A stretch of 64,000 nucleotides of DNA from Bacteroidota bacterium. GTDB lineage: Bacteria; Bacteroidota; Bacteroidia; Flavobacteriales_D; Crocinitomicaceae. Both the position numbers and the translations under genes were made by a program. The notes below the pieces were generated by a model, which was given only the letters and a program-made list of their open reading frames with translations, was not told the DNA's origin and did no database searches. Positions 44,276-53,828 of this stretch are shown here, in pieces; position 1 is the stretch's first letter, and each line of letters begins with the position of its first letter. The stretch covers positions 32,078-96,077 of the forward strand of contig JAJRQK010000015.1 in assembly GCA_024280295.1 (NCBI GenBank). Reading direction: 5' to 3'.

Positions 44276-47068
44276 TCACATCTCAGAGGGCTTTTTCCCG
44301 TAGCGCTCATAGAATTTTTTGTTGAAGTGTGAAGCCGTTGGGATTCCCACAAAATGTCGTACTTCAGATAATGTAGCAAATTTTTTGTCAGCGATGCAGA
44401 TAAAGGCTTTTTGAAGACGGAGTTCAAGAACAAACTGCACACTTGACATTCCTGTTAATTTTTGAGTTATTCGGGACAATTGTCGAGTACTATATCCCAT
44501 TTCTTCTGCCAAATCAGTAATCTTAAATAATTCGTTGGACAAATTATCGTTCACAATTCCCTTCATTTTTTCCAGTGATTGATCTTCGAGAGTTGCATCA
44601 TTTTCCCCAATAAATTCAAGATTATCCTTTATCCATCGTTCCCGTTCAGTTTTAGTAGTTAGTAAGTTCTTAACTCGGACGAGTAATTCTTCTCGTGAAA
44701 ACGGTTTTGTGATATAATCATCCACTCCCAAATTATAACCTTCAATTTTATCCTTTAACTGTACCTTTGCGGTGATAAAAATGTAAGGCGTATTTTTATA
44801 ATTTTCTAGCCGATTAATTTTTCCCCGCAGTTCAAAACCATCCATTAATGGCATCATCACATCTGAGATAATTAGGCTATATTTTTTCGTTTGGACTTTT
44901 TGAAGCCCTTCTATTCCATCAAATGCTGAGTCACAAGAATAATGCACAGAGAGTATTTCTGTTAAAAAAGCATTCATTTCTGGATTGTCTTCAATGATCA
45001 GTATGTTGAATTTGGGTAATGAGAGTAAGTCAATTTTTTCGGATGTTACTAGTTCTTCTTTTTCATTGAAGACTTTCTTTACTTGTTTAAGTTGGCCTAC
45101 CGCTTGAATGGGTATTTGTAGGGTAAACATAGCCCCCTCATTGGGTTTACTCTTCAAAATCACTTCACCATTAAGAGAGACTGCAAAATCTCTAGCTAGT
45201 GAGAGTCCTACTCCTACACCTCCAATAGTTGAAGTTTTAGAAGATTGATAAAAACGATTAAATATTTTTTCTTGCTCTTCTTTGAGTATTCCAGGTCCAT
45301 TATCTTTAATTGAGACTGATAGCTGTTGCTCAATAACATTGACAATGCATTTAATGAAGGTGTTTTTGGGTGAAAACTTGATTGCATTTGAAATGAAATT
45401 GTTTGCTATTTTCTCAATTCTACTTTCATCAGATTCGAAACAAAAATCTCCGTCAACATTTGAAGAATAATCAAGTTGGATGTTTTTAATTTCAGCTAAA
45501 GATTCAAACGAAAAGAATATTCTACGCATAAACGAATCAAGTGTAATAACCGATTTTTTTAATGGAAGTTCGCCCTTTTCAAGTTTGAGTAATTCGAGTA
45601 TTTCATTTGCGTTTGCAAGTACTTTACTACTGCTCATCAAGGCAGAATCTATTTGTTTTAGCGCTTTAGCATTACTGATTTCATCTTTAGCAATCGTTAA
45701 ATGACCGTTAATTAATGTAATTGGAGTCCTAATTTCATGTGCAATATTCTCTAAAAAGGTCGTTCTGAATTCATTCATTTCACGTTCTTTGTTAAGTTCA
45801 TTGAGAGTAAGTGCCTTTGCCTTTTTTCTGCGGAAATAGAGTATGGTGAAAAGAACAAGAAGAATTAATCCACCAACTGCAATTCCAGAAACAATACGAT
45901 CTTGCTTTGCCTCTGCCTTTGCCGAACTTAGTTTTTGAAGTGCAATCTCCTTGTCTTTTTCCTCAAGTTGAAATTCTTTATTATACTTAATATACCTCTC
46001 ATTTAATTCAACCTCTGACAATGAATCAACAATTTCAGCATGTCTTTTAGACAAAAGATATGCTTCTGAAAACTCACCTTGATACGCTAAAATTTGACTT
46101 ACAGCATCCAAATAACCAACCTTATTCCCAAGGATGATATCCTCAAAGTCAAAGAGTTGATCATATTCTGTCAATGTCACAGCAGCAGCACTAAAATCCT
46201 GCATCTGAACTTGAGCATTCATTAGGTCAAGGAGTACCACTTCTAACGCATTCTGATCTCCCGTTTTTTTAGTGTAATCAGCAGCTTTTGAATACCAAGT
46301 GATTGCCTCTTGAAATTCCTTAAACTCACTCATGTGATCCCCCTTAACACTATAACAGTAACCAATTAGGTAATCAATCTTGGCATTCAGAGATCGTTTT
46401 AAGGCATAATCAATGAGTTCAATCTTCTTACTTTTATCTGTAACAACTCTTGATAACGTTATATAAGAATGAATAATTGGGCCTGGAGATGCGTCAATTT
46501 TTTTTAGAACGCGGATCGCTTTACGCAAAAACACTTCGGCATTTTTACGATTTTCAGGCGTATTAGTAAGATTCACATAAGCATTACCAATATTAGCATT
46601 TAATATACCGATGTTCATTGAATCCTTCACTTCAGTAGCTAAATCTAATGCCTTGATCAAATATTCCAGTCCTTTATTTGTATAACCTTGAATACCCTTT
46701 ACTGATCCAAGAGCAGAGTAATTACGGAATTGAAAACTTTTATCTTTAAGTTTTTCAGCAAGTTTTATTGATTTCCAAAAATCATCTTCTGCGTTTCCAT
46801 AATCTCCCTTTTTATACCAAACATAACCACGCTCATAATGGCATCTCATCATCATTGAATCCAATCCACTCTCTTCACAATAAAAGCATGCTTTATTCAT
46901 AAATAGCATTGCAGTATCCGCATGATTCGCAGCATCCGCTAAATCAAAGAACTTAAATGCGTTCGTTACATTTTTCTTTTGAGAACTATTGATGTTTTTG
47001 GACTGCCCAAACCCACTATTTGAAATGAGAAAAGTTAAAAAAAATGAAACAAGTAAGTGTTTAGACAT
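44276..47068 (-). CDS. Hybrid two-component regulator: TPR sensor, histidine kinase, receiver, AraC output
   Basis: 930 residues in one chain: signal peptide, tetratricopeptide repeats (~30-380), one membrane helix (~393-412), HisKA with phospho-acceptor in NIAHEIRTPITL (~443), HATPase with FISNAIKFSP, DNGPGILKEEQEKIFNRFYQ and GVGVGLSLARD, receiver (~685-805) with IIEDNPEMN, phospho-Asp in SDVMMPLMDGFEL and FITAKV, and AraC-type HTH (~840-930: MGYSTRQLSRITQ, PTASHFNKKFYERYGKKP). It should sense a periplasmic cue and regulate transcription directly. Gene order makes the divergent surface-protein genes from 47294 its likely targets; that is inference. Confidence 0.93.
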   Translation of the reverse strand: MSKHLLVSFFLTFLISNSGFGQSKNINSSQKKNVTNAFKFFDLADAANHADTAMLFMNKACFYCEESGLDSMMMRCHYERGYVWYKKGDYGNAEDDFWKSIKLAEKLKDKSFQFRNYSALGSVKGIQGYTNKGLEYLIKALDLATEVKDSMNIGILNANIGNAYVNLTNTPENRKNAEVFLRKAIRVLKKIDASPGPIIHSYITLSRVVTDKSKKIELIDYALKRSLNAKIDYLIGYCYSVKGDHMSEFKEFQEAITWYSKAADYTKKTGDQNALEVVLLDLMNAQVQMQDFSAAAVTLTEYDQLFDFEDIILGNKVGYLDAVSQILAYQGEFSEAYLLSKRHAEIVDSLSEVELNERYIKYNKEFQLEEKDKEIALQKLSSAKAEAKQDRIVSGIAVGGLILLVLFTILYFRRKKAKALTLNELNKEREMNEFRTTFLENIAHEIRTPITLINGHLTIAKDEISNAKALKQIDSALMSSSKVLANANEILELLKLEKGELPLKKSVITLDSFMRRIFFSFESLAEIKNIQLDYSSNVDGDFCFESDESRIEKIANNFISNAIKFSPKNTFIKCIVNVIEQQLSVSIKDNGPGILKEEQEKIFNRFYQSSKTSTIGGVGVGLSLARDFAVSLNGEVILKSKPNEGAMFTLQIPIQAVGQLKQVKKVFNEKEELVTSEKIDLLSLPKFNILIIEDNPEMNAFLTEILSVHYSCDSAFDGIEGLQKVQTKKYSLIISDVMMPLMDGFELRGKINRLENYKNTPYIFITAKVQLKDKIEGYNLGVDDYITKPFSREELLVRVKNLLTTKTERERWIKDNLEFIGENDATLEDQSLEKMKGIVNDNLSNELFKITDLAEEMGYSTRQLSRITQKLTGMSSVQFVLELRLQKAFICIADKKFATLSEVRHFVGIPTASHFNKKFYERYGKKPSEM

Positions 47069-47293
47069 TGGGATGAATTTAATGAAAAATTTAGAACTCC
47101 TATTCGGTTTTGGACAACCTCAATCATAAATCACACCTTTTAACTGCTTGAAATTCTCTAAAAACGGGAAATAGTGTAAGGTGTCCGAAATGAGAAAGCT
47201 CTTGTCTGAAATGAAACAATTCAAACATCTAAAACAAACCAAATTTGTAGAAAGGGAGAATCATTTACTCCTAAATAACTAATATCTCTTGAC

Positions 47294-50200
47294 ATGAAAA
47301 AAATCCTTTTAGCAATCACAGTAACATTTGCTATTTATTTATCCTCTTTTGGACAAGCTCCAGAGGGGTTTAAATACCAAGCAGTAATTAGAAATGGTTC
47401 TAATACCATTATAACCAATCAACCTATTGGCATTCAACTTCGAATTCTACAGGGATCATCAACTGGTACCATCTTCTATTCTGAAACATTCACTCAAAGC
47501 ACAAACACATTTGGACTTATCAACCTTGAAATTGGTACTGGAATAACGACTTACAATTTTGCAAGTATTGATTGGAGCAATGGTCCTTATTTTATTGAAA
47601 CTTCTATTGATATAAGTGGTGGGAATGTTTATTCACTCATGGGAAGTTCACAACTAATGAGCGTACCATACGCACTCTATGCTAAAAACTCAGGCAGTTC
47701 AACTCCCGGTCCTCAAGGTTCTGCTGGAACAAATGGCATTGACGGAGCGATTGGTCCAACAGGTCCAGCGGGAATAGATGGAAATGGCATTACCTCAACT
47801 GTCAATAATGGCAACGGAACCTATACCTTCAACTATTCAGATGGATCATCATTCACAACTGCAAATTTAACGGGACCACAAGGTGCAACAGGAAGTGCTG
47901 GCGCAATAGGTTCTACTGGTGCGACTGGAACTCAAGGGCCAATTGGAAATACAGGGTTAACTGGACCATCAGGAAACAATGGTATCAACGGAACAAATGG
48001 GAACGATGGAATAGGAATTACCTCAACTGTCAATAATGGCAACGGAACCTATACCTTCAACTATTCTGATGGATCATCATTCACAACTGCAAATTTAACA
48101 GGTTCTCAAGGACCAATTGGAAATACAGGGTTAACAGGACCAGCAGGAAACAATGGTATCAACGGAACAAATGGAATAGGCATTACCTCAACTGTCAATA
48201 ATGGCAACGGAACCTATACCTTCAACTATTCAGATGGATCATCATTCACAACTGCAAATTTAACAGGTTCTCAAGGACCAATTGGAAATACAGGGTTAAC
48301 AGGACCAGCAGGAAACAATGGTATCAACGGAACAAATGGAGTAGGCATTACCTCAACTGTCAACAATGGCAACGGGACCTACACTTTCAATTATTCGGAT
48401 GGATCATCTTTCACAACGGCAAATTTAACAGGACCGCAGGGTGCAGCAGGAAGTACTGGCGCAACAGGCTCTACTGGAGTTCAAGGGCCAATTGGTAACA
48501 CTGGGTTAACTGGACCACAAGGTGCAATGGGTTCTACTGGTGCTACAGGTCTACAAGGCCCAGCAGGTGCAGATAATCAGAACTTGTCACTTATTGGGAA
48601 TACCTTATATATCCAAAATGGAAATGCTGTTGATCTAAGTACATTGCAATCTTCCACTTCGGATAGCGTTTGGTTTATTGAAAATACTACAACTCCATCA
48701 ACCTCAACAACTGACCAAATTTATCATACAGGAAATACTGCAATTGGTAAAAATACAGCCGATTTCAAACTCGATGTTGAAGACCTTTCGGGTGCGAGTC
48801 GTGCAGTGAATATAAAAATAGGAGGGACAACTAGCACTGATATATATGGACAGTATATCCAGAATATCAATACTGGTAGTGGTAAACACTATGGAGTCTA
48901 CACAGATATATCGGGTACTGGAATTAATGATCAGTATGGCTACTATTCATCTATCTCAAATTCATCAAATGGCGTACACTATGGTCTTTACAATGATTTG
49001 TCTAGTAACGGAGATGGGGCAAAAAAAGGAGTCTATAATATTCTATCTGGAACAGGTCATGGTCCTGTAACAGGTATAGAAAATGGATTAATTGTAGAAG
49101 GAGATGGCCCACAAACTGGAATTAGTAATTCACTTTTAGGAGATGGTGATGGTGAACATATTGGAGTGTCTAACAACATAGCTGGAAATGGCGTTGAAAA
49201 ACATTATGGTGTTTACAATTGGATCTTTGGTGGCGGATCTAATGAACAATATGGAACATACTCTTCTATCTACAATTGGGGAAATGGCTACCATATCGGT
49301 TCCTATAATGATGTTGCTGGAACGGGAAATGGTCTTCATTGGGGTACGTACAATAATTTAATTGGATCAGGAACGGGAACACATTACGGTACAAGTAACT
49401 GGATATCAGGAAGTGGGTCAGGATATCAGTATGGTTCAGTTCAAACAATTTTAAACACAGGAAACGGAATACATTTTGGATCAAGGAATGACCTTCAAGG
49501 AGATGGTTCAGGTGTTCATTATGGAGTCAACACCATACTTTCAGGTGCTGGAACAGGAACTCAATACGGAGCGTTTTCTTTGATAACGAATATTTCAAAT
49601 TCTGAGCACTACGGGGTGAGAAACGAACTTATCGGGACAGGTAATGGAAATCATCGTGGAACTTACAATTTGATGGGGGGAACAGGTGAAGGAAATCAAC
49701 ATGGAACATACAATCAAATTACCAATTCAGGATCATCTGCGCATATTGGCACACTTAATGACTTGACAGGAAATGGTGATGGAACACAATTTGGTACTAC
49801 AAACTCGGTTGCTGGAAATGGGACAGGTTTTCATTACGGAGTAAGTACAGTTCTAGCAGGTGCTGGCACAGGCGATCAATTTGGAGCTTATGCATTAATT
49901 GCAAATAGCTCTAATTCAAACCATTTTGGTATAAAAAATGAAATCATTGGAGGGGGTAGCGGAAATCATCGTGGAACTTATAATTTAATGGCAGGTAGTG
50001 GGGTTGGAACCCAACACGGAACATACAATGAAATAACAAATTCTGGAACTGGAGTTCATGTTGGGACAATAAATAGCCTTTCTGGTAGTGGTAATGGTCG
50101 TCAAGTTGGAGAATACAATAATATCAGTAACGTCGGAAATGATGAGCACTATGGTATTTACAATCAACTAACTGGAACGGGTTCGGGTATTCATATAGCG

Positions 50201-50968
50201 GCGTTAAACGAGATTTCTGGGAATAGCTCAGGTTTACAATACGCGAGTTACAATCAAATTTCAAATTCATCGAATGTTGCACAATACGGATCCTATAATA
50301 TCAATAATTCATCAGGAAGTGGAAACCATTACGGATCATACAACTCAATCGGTGGGTCGTCCAATGGGGTATTATATGGGAGCTATAATGTAGTTGGGAA
50401 TCTACTTTCGACTACAACAATCTATGGCGTTTATTCAAATGTTTCAACCAATGCTGGATCAGGAATGGGTATCAATAATTACGCAGGTTGGTTCTCAGGA
50501 AATGTTCATGTCACAGGAACCTTCACAAATCCATCTGATAGAACTTTAAAAGATAATATTTCATTGACAGAAAATGTACTGGACAAAATCACTCAACTCG
50601 AAGTTAAAGATTACGAGTTCAAGAAAGAATTATCCAAAATTCATGGATTTCCACAAGGAACACAAACTGGTTTTATCTCTCAAGAATTAGAGGAAATAAT
50701 TCCAAACCTTGTTCAAGAAGAGCGAATGCCAGAAACAAGAGATACGGAAGGAAACGTACTGGCAGAATCACGTGAATATAAATCAATCAATTACTTAGGG
50801 TTGATACCATATTTGACAAAAGCAATTCAAGAACAGCAAGACTTAATTCTATCCCTTAAATCGAATGAAGAAAGGTTAATAAATACAATTGAGCATCAGG
50901 AAGAAGTAATTAAATCAATGAATGCTAGACTCTTGAAAATTGAAAAATCTCTCTTAGAAAATAAATAA
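47294..50968 (+). CDS. Giant secreted fibre: collagen-like repeats, 15-residue YG repeats, S74 chaperone tail
   Basis: 1224 residues. The signal peptide ends SFGQ. An N-terminal domain (~20-135, [20 protein letters not shown]) is shared with the gene at 51538. Residues ~138-430 are collagen-like Gly-X-Y blocks ([20 protein letters not shown]) alternating with [20 protein letters not shown] units. Residues ~515-1050 hold about 35 copies of a 15-residue repeat of the form HYGxYNxIxGxGxGx. The end is a peptidase S74 intramolecular chaperone ([37 protein letters not shown]) with a coiled coil, which trimerises tail fibres and usually cleaves itself off at the Ser of SDR. No T9SS signal is visible. 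Confidence 0.88.
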   Translation: MKKILLAITVTFAIYLSSFGQAPEGFKYQAVIRNGSNTIITNQPIGIQLRILQGSSTGTIFYSETFTQSTNTFGLINLEIGTGITTYNFASIDWSNGPYFIETSIDISGGNVYSLMGSSQLMSVPYALYAKNSGSSTPGPQGSAGTNGIDGAIGPTGPAGIDGNGITSTVNNGNGTYTFNYSDGSSFTTANLTGPQGATGSAGAIGSTGATGTQGPIGNTGLTGPSGNNGINGTNGNDGIGITSTVNNGNGTYTFNYSDGSSFTTANLTGSQGPIGNTGLTGPAGNNGINGTNGIGITSTVNNGNGTYTFNYSDGSSFTTANLTGSQGPIGNTGLTGPAGNNGINGTNGVGITSTVNNGNGTYTFNYSDGSSFTTANLTGPQGAAGSTGATGSTGVQGPIGNTGLTGPQGAMGSTGATGLQGPAGADNQNLSLIGNTLYIQNGNAVDLSTLQSSTSDSVWFIENTTTPSTSTTDQIYHTGNTAIGKNTADFKLDVEDLSGASRAVNIKIGGTTSTDIYGQYIQNINTGSGKHYGVYTDISGTGINDQYGYYSSISNSSNGVHYGLYNDLSSNGDGAKKGVYNILSGTGHGPVTGIENGLIVEGDGPQTGISNSLLGDGDGEHIGVSNNIAGNGVEKHYGVYNWIFGGGSNEQYGTYSSIYNWGNGYHIGSYNDVAGTGNGLHWGTYNNLIGSGTGTHYGTSNWISGSGSGYQYGSVQTILNTGNGIHFGSRNDLQGDGSGVHYGVNTILSGAGTGTQYGAFSLITNISNSEHYGVRNELIGTGNGNHRGTYNLMGGTGEGNQHGTYNQITNSGSSAHIGTLNDLTGNGDGTQFGTTNSVAGNGTGFHYGVSTVLAGAGTGDQFGAYALIANSSNSNHFGIKNEIIGGGSGNHRGTYNLMAGSGVGTQHGTYNEITNSGTGVHVGTINSLSGSGNGRQVGEYNNISNVGNDEHYGIYNQLTGTGSGIHIAALNEISGNSSGLQYASYNQISNSSNVAQYGSYNINNSSGSGNHYGSYNSIGGSSNGVLYGSYNVVGNLLSTTTIYGVYSNVSTNAGSGMGINNYAGWFSGNVHVTGTFTNPSDRTLKDNISLTENVLDKITQLEVKDYEFKKELSKIHGFPQGTQTGFISQELEEIIPNLVQEERMPETRDTEGNVLAESREYKSINYLGLIPYLTKAIQEQQDLILSLKSNEERLINTIEHQEEVIKSMNARLLKIEKSLLENK
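47786..48430 (+). repeat. Coding tandem repeats, 165-bp period
   Basis: Four near-identical units begin at 47786, 48014, 48179 and 48344 (spacing 228, 165, 165 bp). Each encodes [20 protein letters not shown] plus a collagen-like linker of 55 residues per unit in the last ones. Identity at DNA level between the inner units is nearly complete, so copy number may vary by slippage or recombination. Confidence 0.88.
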
Positions 50969-50974
50969 CTGGTT

Positions 50975-51040
50975 AAAAGAGCAGGTACTGATGAATTGGT
51001 GTTAAAGGGATTTCACCTTTTAGGATGCTCCTGCTCTTTT
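50975..51040 (+). terminator. Terminator of the giant fibre gene
   Basis: AAAAGAGCAGG (50975-50985) pairs with CCTGCTCTTTT (51030-51040), with an inner AAAGG/CCTTT pair and a T-rich 3' arm. It lies 6 bp after the stop. The next frame opens inside this hairpin, which supports the later start at 51059. Confidence 0.7.
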
Positions 51041-51058
51041 CTACTAAAAATAAACACT

Positions 51059-51526
51059 ATGAAAAATACAATCATAACATTATCGATGATACTAATAACA
51101 GGTATCTCAAACAGTCAAGAAGTTATTTCGTCACAAGGGAATTCATACTCTAATGGGGCTAGTTCAATCGACTTTACAATAGGTGAGGTAATCATTGATA
51201 CTGGAACTGATGGTTCGACAACAATCACTCAAGGTTTTCATCAAACAATCTGGAATGTAGTTGGAATTGAAGACCACATCCCAGACTTTGAAGTTCTTGT
51301 CTTTCCAAATCCAATACAAGATCAATTGCATATAAAAACTGACAATTTCAACAACGTTAATTATCGCTTATTTGACGCAAAAGGTCGATTAATAATGGCT
51401 GATGAGTTAAAAACAAATCTAACTCAACTGGAAGTTAGTCAACTAACAATGGGAGCATACATTCTTCAGTTTTACGATCAAAACCAACAGAGCTTGAAGA
51501 CAATTAAACTTACTAAGAACAACTAA
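51059..51526 (+). CDS. Small T9SS-exported protein
   Basis: 155 residues from the ATG at 51059 (MKNTIITLSMILITGISNSQ, a good signal peptide); the longer frame from 50996 starts inside the terminator. The middle (SSQGNSYSNGASSIDFTIGE, TITQGFHQTIWNV) is the short beta domain often found before sorting domains in Bacteroidota. The C-terminus is a type A sorting domain (VFPNPIQDQLHIK ... LKTIKLTKN). Hence a small protein, mostly anchor, secreted to the surface. It is followed after 11 bp by an S74-tailed gene. Confidence 0.85.
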   Translation: MKNTIITLSMILITGISNSQEVISSQGNSYSNGASSIDFTIGEVIIDTGTDGSTTITQGFHQTIWNVVGIEDHIPDFEVLVFPNPIQDQLHIKTDNFNNVNYRLFDAKGRLIMADELKTNLTQLEVSQLTMGAYILQFYDQNQQSLKTIKLTKNN

Positions 51527-51537
51527 AAACCATTCTC

Positions 51538-53274
51538 ATGAAAAAGAACATTCTATTTTTTATATCTGTACTATGCTTCAGCTTGAATTCAATCGCGCAA
51601 GCTCCAAATGGATTCAATTACCAAGCAACCATTAGAGATCACTCAAATACAATTCTTGTGAGTAAATCAGTTGGAATCCAATTTCGAATTCTACAAGGAA
51701 AGATGGATGGACTGAACATTTACTCCGAAACATTTTCAACTATTTCAAGTTCTTCGGGAATAGTCAATTTAGAGATTGGCTCTGGAAAAACACTGGATGA
51801 TTTCACAACAATTGATTGGGGAAATGGTCCTTACTTTATTGAAACTTCTATCGATTTATCTGGAGGCTCTGATTATTTAATAGCAGGAACTACTCAATTG
51901 TTAAGTGTCCCTTACGCTCTATATGCGGAAAATTGTGGAGCGACACATGCTCAACTTAAAAATACAGGTGGCCCCCATATTGTAGATGTTGATGGTGACA
52001 CCAAGGTTGAAGTAGAAGAAAGTGCAGATGAAGATATTATTCGGTTTGACCTTGCTGGAACTGAGCGTTGGGTAATGATCGGTGCTAGATTAGAAGCACT
52101 AAACAACGGGAATTCATTATTTCTAGGAGAAAATGCAGGAAAAAACGATGATTTAACTGATAACTATAACACTTTTATTGGAGTGAATTCGGGGAAAACA
52201 AATACTTCTGGATCGTATAATACAGGGATAGGATATAATACATTAAATACAAATTTGGTTGGGTCATATAATACTGCGATTGGTGGCGGTACGCTTCAGG
52301 AAAACACACAAGGATCTAGTAACGTAGCTATAGGATTATGGTCCTTGAGCGATAATACATTTGGAGATGACAATATTGGAATTGGATGGCATTCTCTTGG
52401 AGCAAATATTAGTGGCTATCAAAATATTGGTCTAGGGATACATTCACTCCTACTAAACAAATATGGCTATGGTAATATCGCTATCGGAGGGAATACGCTA
52501 CAAAATCTTGGAGAAGGTGACGCTAACATTGTTATTGGCGCTGAGTCTGGAGCCAACCTACTTACTGGATCTGCAAACATTATAATTGGAAATAATATAT
52601 CCACACCTGATTCATCAATTCAAAATCTCAATATTGGGAATATCATTTTTGCACGCGGGATAGATGGAGTTGGTACTACTATCTCCTCTGGATGTGTTGG
52701 TATAGGTACAAACAATCCTGACTTAGCATATAAATTCGATGTTCTTGGCGATGTTCGCATTAAGGGTGATACCCGAATTCAACCAGCTAACACTTCCTAT
52801 TTTTTTCAAGTTAGCAATATTGGTGTTGAGCCTTCATTTCTTCCATCTACAAACAACTATGGTTATGTAGGAAGTAGTACCAAGAAAATCTATCGAGGTC
52901 ACTTTTACGATTTAACAACCACACTCCTTACCACTCTTTCTGATCGAAAGATTAAAGAAAATATTCAACCAATCAATGGAGCATTAGCCAAGATTTTGCA
53001 ACTTGATGGAAAGACCTATGATATCAAACGTGATTTCGTTTTTGCTGACACAGATGAAGATATGCCAACAAGGAAACGTGAAGAAATTGAAAAATCACGT
53101 CTCGATAGAATTGGATTTATCGCTCAAGAACTGGAAGAGATATTTCCAGAATTAGTTAAATACGATGAGGAGTCAGATTTAAAATCAGTTGACTATATCG
53201 GGCTCATTCCTGTATTGGTTGAGGCAATAAAAGAACTCACTGAAAAAGTAGAATTACTAGAAAACAACAATTAA
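51538..53274 (+). CDS. Secreted S74-chaperone protein with 17-residue YadA-like repeats
   Basis: 578 residues. The signal peptide ends SIAQ, followed by the ~115-residue domain also present at 47294 (APNGFNYQATIRDHSNTI). Residues ~215-360 contain about eight 17-residue repeats of the type GSYNTGIGYNTLNTNLV, like YadA/trimeric-adhesin head repeats. A short strand region (PSFLPSTNNYGYVGSSTKKI) leads to the S74 chaperone: SDRKIKENIQPINGAL, IGFIAQELEEIFPELV, VDYIGLIPVLVEAIKEL. Like its paralogues it should form a self-processing trimer. Export beyond the signal peptide is unexplained. Confidence 0.87.
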   Translation: MKKNILFFISVLCFSLNSIAQAPNGFNYQATIRDHSNTILVSKSVGIQFRILQGKMDGLNIYSETFSTISSSSGIVNLEIGSGKTLDDFTTIDWGNGPYFIETSIDLSGGSDYLIAGTTQLLSVPYALYAENCGATHAQLKNTGGPHIVDVDGDTKVEVEESADEDIIRFDLAGTERWVMIGARLEALNNGNSLFLGENAGKNDDLTDNYNTFIGVNSGKTNTSGSYNTGIGYNTLNTNLVGSYNTAIGGGTLQENTQGSSNVAIGLWSLSDNTFGDDNIGIGWHSLGANISGYQNIGLGIHSLLLNKYGYGNIAIGGNTLQNLGEGDANIVIGAESGANLLTGSANIIIGNNISTPDSSIQNLNIGNIIFARGIDGVGTTISSGCVGIGTNNPDLAYKFDVLGDVRIKGDTRIQPANTSYFFQVSNIGVEPSFLPSTNNYGYVGSSTKKIYRGHFYDLTTTLLTTLSDRKIKENIQPINGALAKILQLDGKTYDIKRDFVFADTDEDMPTRKREEIEKSRLDRIGFIAQELEEIFPELVKYDEESDLKSVDYIGLIPVLVEAIKELTEKVELLENNN

Positions 53275-53284
53275 CCTCTCAAAA

Positions 53285-53318
53285 ACATCCCTTATAGACT
53301 ACTGTTTATAGGGGATGT
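53285..53318 (+). terminator. Terminator after the second S74 gene
   Basis: ACATCCC and GGGATGT pair, with a TATA/TATA inner pair and a short TTTT downstream, 10 bp after the stop. Confidence 0.6.
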
Positions 53319-53373
53319 CCGTTTTGACACCATCGTTGTCTGAAATGACTTCACCTTACGGATGGACATGCTG

Positions 53374-53381
53374 TAGCTTTG
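53374..53381 (+). promoter_or_regulatory. Promoter -7 box before the gene at 53407
   Basis: TAGCTTTG matches TAnnTTTG, giving a predicted leader of about 20 nt. No good -33 TTG at standard spacing. With the terminator just upstream it suggests a new transcription unit for 53407-56933. Confidence 0.45.
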
Positions 53382-53406
53382 TAATGAACAATTTAATCCC
53401 AGTAGT

Positions 53407-53817
53407 ATGAAATTATTAATCCCAACTTTATTAGTACTTAACTCTGCCTTTGTAGGGTTATCTCAAGACGCAAATTTAGCATCAACTGTTGATCATCTTT
53501 CTTATGAGTATTATCAAAATACGACAGAGCAAGACTTGATTGATAAGACAACATCACCAACTATTCATTCAGAAAGTGATGCCATTCCATTTTTAGAATC
53601 CACTGCCTACTTCAATGCTGCAAAAAAAACAATCGTCGTTGAAGAGAATAAGAATCGCTCGTATCGAATACTTAATTCCTCAGGAAAGTTAATTAAGAAG
53701 GGATGGGTAAATAAAAACTCACAAGATATAGATGTAGAGCATCTTTCTAGCGGAACATTCTACATCCTAATAGATGGAAAAATGATAACTACAACACATA
53801 GAATATTCATCTTTTAA
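53407..53817 (+). CDS. Small secreted protein with sorting-domain-like C-terminus
   Basis: 136 residues. A signal peptide (LLIPTLLVLNSAFVGLSQ) is followed by ~40 polar residues without family resemblance. The final ~75 resemble a type A sorting domain in strand order (KKTIVVEENKNRSYRILNSS, GKLIKKGWVNKNSQDIDVEH, LSSGTFYILIDGK), though the YPNP opening motif is missing, so T9SS export is likely but not sure. It is 11 bp before the third S74 gene. Confidence 0.7.
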   Translation: MKLLIPTLLVLNSAFVGLSQDANLASTVDHLSYEYYQNTTEQDLIDKTTSPTIHSESDAIPFLESTAYFNAAKKTIVVEENKNRSYRILNSSGKLIKKGWVNKNSQDIDVEHLSSGTFYILIDGKMITTTHRIFIF

Positions 53818-53828
53818 TCCCAATTATC

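Noticed and set aside
47786-50430. Regular repeats considered as a CRISPR array
   Set aside because: Repeats stay in frame with 165-bp or 45-bp periods, encode protein repeats and have no unique spacers.
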